From NCBI RefSeq assembly GCF_006538745.1, contig NZ_BJLR01000018.1:1-64000 (forward strand): a DNA stretch of 64,000 nt. Reading direction: 5' to 3'. Of the stretch, positions 59,718-64,000 are shown piece after piece; positions within the stretch are counted from its first letter, which is position 1, and the number at the start of each line of letters is the position of its first letter. The position numbers and the translations under genes are program-made. The DNA is from Cellulomonas cellasea. Lineage in GTDB: Bacteria > Actinomycetota > Actinomycetes > Actinomycetales > Cellulomonadaceae. The notes beneath the pieces are model-generated. The model worked only from the letters and a program-made list of their open reading frames with translations, had not been told where the DNA came from and ran no database searches.

Positions 59718-59723
59718 TACCGT
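59718..59723 (+). promoter_or_regulatory. Leaderless -10 hexamer for the small hypothetical gene
   Basis: TACCGT is 8 nt before the GTG at 59732, selecting that start over the ATG at 59711. Confidence 0.5.
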
Positions 59724-59731
59724 CCCGCTTC

Positions 59732-60043
59732 GTGACGAAGACGCACCGCCCCCCGACCCGCCCGGTCGAGCGCGTGAGAGCGCTGCCGGGTCACGGGGCT
59801 GCACCGGAAGGGCCCGCACCGCTCCCGCAGCGCGAGGGCGTCAACCGGGTGCGCCTGCGCGTGCGCATCCCGACCGACGTGCTGGCCGCCACGATCGACG
59901 GACTGGCCCAGCTCGACGACCACCGCGCGCCCGAGCTGTCCGAGAGCGAGGCCGCCTCGGCGCCGCCGCCGCCCGTGAGCGCGGAGCTCGCGACGGGCGC
60001 CATCCCGGTCACGCGCGTCCGGCGCCCGACGCCGGGGAGCTGA
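59732..60043 (+). CDS. Hypothetical protein, 103 aa
   Basis: Arg/Pro-rich basic N-terminal third, then a conserved-looking core NRVRLRVRIPTDVLAATIDGLAQLDDHRAPEL with regular beta-then-helix character, and a Ser/Pro tail. The GTG start fits the leaderless pattern; starting at the ATG 59711 would add 7 residues. No domain recognised. Lies between ispDF and the convergent EamA gene. Moderate confidence that it is real, from codon pattern (third positions almost all G or C) and promoter. Confidence 0.5.
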   Translation: MTKTHRPPTRPVERVRALPGHGAAPEGPAPLPQREGVNRVRLRVRIPTDVLAATIDGLAQLDDHRAPELSESEAASAPPPPVSAELATGAIPVTRVRRPTPGS

Positions 60044-60082
60044 CCCGGCGGAAGCGGACCGGCACCGCGCGCTCGCGGCGGG

Positions 60083-61177
60083 CTAGCGCACCGCGGCAGC
60101 CGGCGAGGCCTCGGCCGCGTGGGGGCGGTCGGGCCCGCCCACGGCAGCGGGCGTGCCGGCGGCCGCACGGGCGTGATCGAGTCCGTCCGCAGCAGCCGGG
60201 ACGCTCTTGACCGTGCGGTCGTGGTCGCGCCCGTCCGCGCCGGCGACGGCCGGCGTGCCGCCGGCGACGGTCCCGGGAGCCGCGTCCCGCGCGGGTGCGG
60301 CGCGCCGGGGACCGGAGCTGCCGAGCAGCACCCCGCCCACCACGAGCGTCCCGAGCGCAAGCTCCACGACCGGCGTCGGCTCCCGCAGCAGGAGCCACGA
60401 CGCCGCGACGCCGACGACGGGCACCAGCATCGAGAACGGCGCGACGGTGCTCGACGGGTGCCGCGACATGAGCGCGGTCCACAGGCCCGTGCCGAGGAGG
60501 GTCGCGACGAGGACCGTGTAGGTGAGCCCGGCGAGCGCGAGCAGGCCGACCGGGGTCCCGAGGGTCGTGAGCGACGTGCCGATCGCCGCGGGGCCGTCGA
60601 CCACCAGTGCGAGCGCGAGCATCGGCAGCGGCGGGACGACGGACATCCACAGCAGGAGCGCGAGCGGGGAGCCGCTGCGGGCCTGCCGGTTGCAGACGTT
60701 GCCGAACGCCCACCCGAGACCCCCGCAGAGGGTCAGGAGGACGGGCAGGAGCGTCGCGGAGCCGCCGAGCTCGGCCCGGTGCACGGCGATGCCCGCGAGG
60801 CCCAGCACGGCCAGCGCGATGCCGACGCCCTGCCGGGCGCTGAGCCGCTCGCGCAGCCACACCGCGCCGAGGACGACCGTGAAGGGCGCGGACGACTGGA
60901 GGACGAGCGAGGCGAGCCCGGTCGGCATCCCGGCGTCCATCGCGAGGTACAGGAACGCGAACTGCAGGATGCCGAACCCGAGCCCGTAGCCGAGGATCCA
61001 CCGCCACGGCACGGCCGGCCGGGGGACGAGCAGGATCGTCGGCACGGCGAGCACCGCGAACCGGAGGGCCGCCAGGAAGAACGGCGGGAAGTGCTCGAGC
61101 GAGACGTGGATCGCCGTGAAGTTCAGCCCCCACGTGAGCGCGACGACGGCGGCGAGGAGGCGGTCCCGGGGTGGCAT
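60083..61177 (-). CDS. EamA-family (DMT) exporter
   Basis: 364 residues. Ten membrane helices in two EamA repeats: AVVALTWGLNFTAIHV through ASLVLQSSAPFTVVLGAVWLRE, and again LCGGLGWAFGNVCNRQA through MLVPVVGVAASWLLLRE. Members of this group export amino acids or metabolites. A 75-residue Ala/Pro/Asp tail is unusual. It is divergent from a LysR regulator, the arrangement of LysE/LysG or ArgP-type export systems. ATG with AAGGA upstream. Confidence 0.88.
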   Translation of the reverse strand: MPPRDRLLAAVVALTWGLNFTAIHVSLEHFPPFFLAALRFAVLAVPTILLVPRPAVPWRWILGYGLGFGILQFAFLYLAMDAGMPTGLASLVLQSSAPFTVVLGAVWLRERLSARQGVGIALAVLGLAGIAVHRAELGGSATLLPVLLTLCGGLGWAFGNVCNRQARSGSPLALLLWMSVVPPLPMLALALVVDGPAAIGTSLTTLGTPVGLLALAGLTYTVLVATLLGTGLWTALMSRHPSSTVAPFSMLVPVVGVAASWLLLREPTPVVELALGTLVVGGVLLGSSGPRRAAPARDAAPGTVAGGTPAVAGADGRDHDRTVKSVPAAADGLDHARAAAGTPAAVGGPDRPHAAEASPAAAVR

Positions 61178-61180
61178 GCG

Positions 61181-61217
61181 TCGATGGTCCTTCCTCACCG
61201 GCGCGCAGCACCATCGA
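61181..61217. promoter_or_regulatory. Inverted repeat in the EamA/LysR divergent gap
   Basis: TCGATGGT (61181-61188) and ACCATCGA (61210-61217), 21-nt spacer, lies between the two starts. Candidate site for the LysR protein or part of the EamA leader. Confidence 0.5.
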
Positions 61218-61237
61218 AATGTCCTGCGCCGACTCTG

Positions 61238-61243
61238 TAGCGT
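61238..61243 (+). promoter_or_regulatory. Leaderless -10 hexamer for the LysR gene
   Basis: TAGCGT is 6 nt before the ATG at 61250. Confidence 0.6.
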
Positions 61244-61249
61244 GGCTTC

Positions 61250-62161
61250 ATGGACGCACGCCTGCTCGAGACGCTGCGCGCGGTGCACGACCACGGCGGG
61301 GTCACCGCCGCCGCCGCCGCGCTGCACGTCACCCCGTCGGCGGTCTCGCAGCAGGTGCGCGTGCTGCAGCGCGAGGTCGGAGCGGTGCTGCTCGAGCGCG
61401 CCGGGCGCGGGGTCCGGCTCACGCCGGCCGGTGCGGCGCTCGCCGCCGCTGCCGTCGACGTCGCGGTCGCCGTCGAGCGTGCGCGGGCGGCGGTCGACGC
61501 GCACCGCGCCGAGCCGACCGGGACCGTGCGCGTGAGCGCGTTCCAGAGCGCCGCGCAGATGCTCCTGCCGGGGCTGCTCACGCGCGTGGCCCGGCTCGGC
61601 GGGATCGCGCTCGAGTGCAGCGACGAGGACGTGGCCCAGGCCGAGTTCGGCGCGCTGACCGCGGACTTCGACGTCGTCGTCGCGCACCGGCCCGACCGTG
61701 CCGCGGGCTGGGGCGGCGGGCTGCGCGTCGAGCCGCTGCTGCGGGAGCCCCTCGACGTCGCGCTGTGGCCGGGGCACCCGCTCGCGCAGCGCGCCACGCT
61801 CGAGCCCGGCGACCTCGCCGGCGAGGACTGGATCGCGGTGCGCGAGGGCTTCCCGGTCGCCGCGGTGCTCAGCGAGCTCGCCGCGATCGCCGGCTCCCCG
61901 CCGCGGATCGTGCAGCGCATCAACGACTTCCACGTCGTCGAGGCCCTGGTCGCCGCCGGCCACGGCATCTCGCTGCTGCCGCGCTACACGACGGGGGCGG
62001 CGCCCGACCGGCTGCGGCTCGTGCCCCTCGCCGGCGTCCGGGCGGGCCGCCAGATCGACGCGCTGCTGCGTCCGGACCGGGCCGAGCGCGTCGTCGTGCA
62101 GCGCGTGCTCGGCGAGCTCCGCACGCTGGCGCGCGAGATCGAACGGGCCGCGGCGACCTGA
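61250..62161 (+). CDS. LysR-family regulator
   Basis: 303 residues. N-terminal winged helix (LLETLRAVHDHGGVTAAAAALHVTPSAVSQQVRVLQREVG) followed by a substrate-binding domain of the type found in ArgP/LysG-like regulators (PTGTVRVSAFQSAAQMLLPGL, NDFHVVEALVAAGHGISLLPR). Divergent from the EamA exporter, so it probably controls it in response to the exported compound. Effector unknown. Confidence 0.9.
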   Translation: MDARLLETLRAVHDHGGVTAAAAALHVTPSAVSQQVRVLQREVGAVLLERAGRGVRLTPAGAALAAAAVDVAVAVERARAAVDAHRAEPTGTVRVSAFQSAAQMLLPGLLTRVARLGGIALECSDEDVAQAEFGALTADFDVVVAHRPDRAAGWGGGLRVEPLLREPLDVALWPGHPLAQRATLEPGDLAGEDWIAVREGFPVAAVLSELAAIAGSPPRIVQRINDFHVVEALVAAGHGISLLPRYTTGAAPDRLRLVPLAGVRAGRQIDALLRPDRAERVVVQRVLGELRTLAREIERAAAT

Positions 62162-62248
62162 CGGCGGCTCCGGCCCGCCGGGCGGGACGGCCGCGGGACT
62201 CGAGGACGTCAGCGGCCCCACCCTGAGGTCCGCGTGCGCCGCCGCCGT

Positions 62249-62344
62249 GCGCCGAGGCCGACCCGCGCCGACGCCGGCCCGCGCCCAGACCGGCCCGCGC
62301 CCAGGCCGACCCGCGCCCAGGCCGACCCGCGCCCAGGCCGACCC
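62249..62344. repeat. Six tandem copies of a 16-bp unit
   Basis: Starts: 62249, 62265, 62281, 62297, 62313, 62329. The last three are identical (GCGCCCAGGCCGACCC); the first three differ by one to three bases. They end 10 bp before the oxidase stop, in the gap between two convergent genes. Confidence 0.95.
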
Positions 62345-62354
62345 GCGGCGCGCG

Positions 62355-63701
62355 TCAGGCCGCGCGCTCGGCGGGCGCCCCGAGGACGTGGTCGACGTAG
62401 GCGTTCGCGAACCGCCCGCCGGGGTCGGCCTCGGCGCGCACCGCGCGGGCCTGCGCGAGCCGCGGGTACAGCGCGTCGAGCTCCTCGGGCCCGAGCCAGT
62501 GCAGCTTGCCCCAGTGCGGCCGGCCCTGGACCTGCGCGACGATCCGCTCGACGGCGGTGAAGTAGCGGCGGTACGGCAGGCGGACGTACTGGTGCACGGC
62601 GACGTAGGCGGTCTCGCGCCGGTACGCGGTCGACAGCCACACGTCGTCGGGCGCCGTGTAGCGGACCTCGAGCGGGAACGGGATGCGCTCGCCGCTGGCC
62701 GCGAGCCAGCGCTCGATCTCGGCGAGGACCTGCGGGACGGCGGCGCGCGGGATCGCGTACTCCATCTCGCGGAACCGCACGCGGCGCGGCGAGACGAGCA
62801 CCTCGTGCGACGCGGCCGTGTAGGTGCGGGCGCCGAGCGCGCGGGCGGCGATGCCGTTGACGGACGGGGTGAGCGCCGGGACCGCCGCGGTCAGCGTGTT
62901 GGTGGCCGCGAAGACGCCGTTGGAGAGCAGCTCGTCGTCGACCCAGGCGCGGACCCGGGACAGCGGGCGGACGTCGTCGTCGGGCACGCGGTTGTTCCGC
63001 TTGGTGAGCGTGCGCCGCGTGTGCGGGAACCAGTAGAACTCGAAGTGGTCGTTGGCCTCGACGAGGCCGTCGGGGCCGTCGAGCTGCTCGAGCACGCGGT
63101 CGAGCGGCCAGGGCTCCTCGACGGCCTCGAGCCGGAACGCGGGCACGACGTCGAGCGTGACAGCCGAGAGCACGCCGACGCTGCCGAGGCCGAGCCGGGC
63201 GACCTCGAACAGCTCGGGCCGGTGCTCGGGGGAGGCCTCGACGACGTCGCCCGCCGCAGTCACGAGCCGCACGCCGGCGACCTGCGCAGCGAGGCCCGGG
63301 AGCCGGATCCCGGTGCCGTGCGTCCCGGTCGAGATCGCCCCCGCGATGGACTGGCGGTCGATGTCCCCGAGGTTGCGCAGCCCGAGCCCGTGCGCGGCGA
63401 GCCCCGCGTTGAGATCACCCAGGCGCGTCCCGGCGAGGACGGTCACACGGGCGGTCCCGTCGGCCCGGCGCTCGACCCGCTCGATGCCGGTCATCGCGTC
63501 GAGGCTCAGCAGGATGCCGTCGGTGACCGCCGCCCCGGTGAACGAGTGACCCGCTCCCACCGCACGTACCCGCAGGTCACCGGCCCCTCGCACGACGGCG
63601 GCGAGCCCCTCCTCGTCGCGCGGCCGGACCCGGCGCACCGGGTTCGACTGCGCGGTGCGCGCCCAGTTCTGCCATTCCCCACGGTTCCCCCCGAAGTTCA
63701 T
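62355..63701 (-). CDS. FAD-linked sugar-lactone oxidase (D-arabinono-1,4-lactone oxidase family)
   Basis: 448 residues. FAD-binding PCMH domain: VRAVGAGHSFTGAA, with the His in the covalent-flavin position, and SIAGAISTGTHGTG. The C-terminal ALO domain ends with HWGKLHWLG, the HWGK signature of aldonolactone and L-gulono-lactone oxidases. It should oxidise a sugar lactone with oxygen or another acceptor. Start at the ATG 63701, fused to the promoter without a leader. Controlled by the divergent TetR gene through the shared operator. Confidence 0.88.
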   Translation of the reverse strand: MNFGGNRGEWQNWARTAQSNPVRRVRPRDEEGLAAVVRGAGDLRVRAVGAGHSFTGAAVTDGILLSLDAMTGIERVERRADGTARVTVLAGTRLGDLNAGLAAHGLGLRNLGDIDRQSIAGAISTGTHGTGIRLPGLAAQVAGVRLVTAAGDVVEASPEHRPELFEVARLGLGSVGVLSAVTLDVVPAFRLEAVEEPWPLDRVLEQLDGPDGLVEANDHFEFYWFPHTRRTLTKRNNRVPDDDVRPLSRVRAWVDDELLSNGVFAATNTLTAAVPALTPSVNGIAARALGARTYTAASHEVLVSPRRVRFREMEYAIPRAAVPQVLAEIERWLAASGERIPFPLEVRYTAPDDVWLSTAYRRETAYVAVHQYVRLPYRRYFTAVERIVAQVQGRPHWGKLHWLGPEELDALYPRLAQARAVRAEADPGGRFANAYVDHVLGAPAERAA

Positions 63702-63731
63702 GGGGTGACTGTCGATCTGGTCGGCCGTCCA

Positions 63732-63756
63732 AGTCAAGTGCTCTGCACGCTTGACT
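63732..63756. promoter_or_regulatory. Inverted repeat between the oxidase and TetR genes
   Basis: AGTCAAG (63732-63738) and CTTGACT (63750-63756), 11-nt spacer. Each arm contains a TTGACT -35: the left arm for the oxidase (with GACAGT 18 bp away), the right arm for the TetR gene (with TGAGAT, 17 bp away). A TetR dimer here would shut off both. Confidence 0.6.
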
Positions 63757-63859
63757 ATTGTCACGACGCACATTGAGATGGGGTCAAGGGGGCGCACGGG
63801 CACCGCAGACCCCGTGTCGCGCGGAGCCCGGGCGAACGAGGGGATCGAACGGGGGACCG

Positions 63860-64000
63860 ATGAACCGCATGCCTGTCGCCGCGAGGCGAGAGCAGCTGAT
63901 CGAGGCGGCGCTGAGCGTCGCGAGCAGGGACGGGATCGACGCGGCGACGGTACGTGCCGTCGCCGCCGAGGCCGGCGTCTCGCTGGGGGTCGTGCACTAC
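63860..64000 (+). CDS. TetR-family regulator, 5' part
   Basis: The first 47 codons only; the gene continues past the right edge. MNRMPVAARREQLIEAALSV begins a TetR helix-turn-helix, with IDAATVRAVAAEAGVSLGVVHY as the recognition helix region. Start ATG after GGGGGACC. Divergent from the lactone oxidase, which it probably represses together with itself; the ligand domain is missing so the inducer cannot be guessed. Confidence 0.9.
   Translation, partial: MNRMPVAARREQLIEAALSVASRDGIDAATVRAVAAEAGVSLGVVHY

Noticed and set aside
62249-62344. CRISPR array
   Set aside because: The 16-bp units are contiguous with no unique spacers and no cas genes; plain tandem repeat. The same applies to the arrays at 30829 and 44189.

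Overview
The window is a very GC-rich (clearly above 70 percent by eye) actinobacterial chromosome segment. Mycothiol synthesis (mshA), CarD, Lsr2, SenX3-RegX3, an F420-type zinc metalloprotease family protein, a secreted GH3 glucosidase carrying FN3 and CBM2 modules, and a complete xylose cluster together suggest a cellulolytic member of the Cellulomonadaceae, most likely Cellulomonas; the genus is an inference. No rRNA, tRNA, CRISPR array, transposase or phage gene was recognised. The content is mostly core chromosome.

Layout. 1-1177: the 3' end of a low-complexity protein with a RAMA-like C-terminal domain. 1334-9830, minus strand: alpha/beta hydrolase, MDR oxidoreductase, membrane-PAS-GGDEF diguanylate cyclase, mycothiol-dependent maleylpyruvate isomerase family protein, secreted GH3-FN3-CBM2 glucosidase and metX; metY (9914-11230) completes a methionine pair. 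11720-17793: NlpC/P60 endopeptidase, pyrophosphatase, DacB, zinc metalloprotease family protein and TilS. 17790-24212: hpt, ftsH and the folate genes folE, folP and a folB-folK fusion, then a DUF3180 membrane protein. 24351-30810: a tightly overlapping operon of two bacterial PH-domain membrane proteins, a Rossmann/DUF2520 protein, panC, panD and nadB; nadC follows after a divergent rhodanese. 32498-34739: lysS, a small membrane protein and lsr2. 34906-43480: the xylose system, xylAB on the minus strand, a ROK repressor divergent from it, and a three-gene sugar ABC transporter. 43634-47981: CrtO-like acyltransferase, lactonase, mshA and gpmA. 48109-56541: the phosphate regulon (phoU, senX3-regX3, pstSCAB, a second pstS). 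56663-64000: a lipoprotein, carD, an ispD-ispF fusion, an EamA exporter with divergent LysR, a sugar-lactone oxidase, and the first 47 codons of a TetR regulator.

Control signals. Twelve genes share a TA(G/C)NNT hexamer placed 6-8 nt before the ATG or GTG, the signature of leaderless transcripts. The xylA and sugar-transporter promoters share a 23-bp element directly after the -35 region, with an ACAACAAA core like Bacillus xylO half-sites, so the ROK protein between them is very probably XylR. An 11-bp-phased GTTCACC repeat (PHO box) precedes pstS. Strong hairpins close most convergent gene pairs.

Unusual features. Short perfect or near-perfect tandem repeats (9 to 22 bp units) recur in intergenic sites and, in frame, inside the IspD domain of the IspDF fusion. 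I found no convincing wholly new system. The best leads are the uncharacterised DUF2520 protein and the PH-domain pair coupled to vitamin genes, the in-frame repeat in ispDF, the divergent TetR/oxidase operator, and the structured region upstream of the NlpC/P60 gene.
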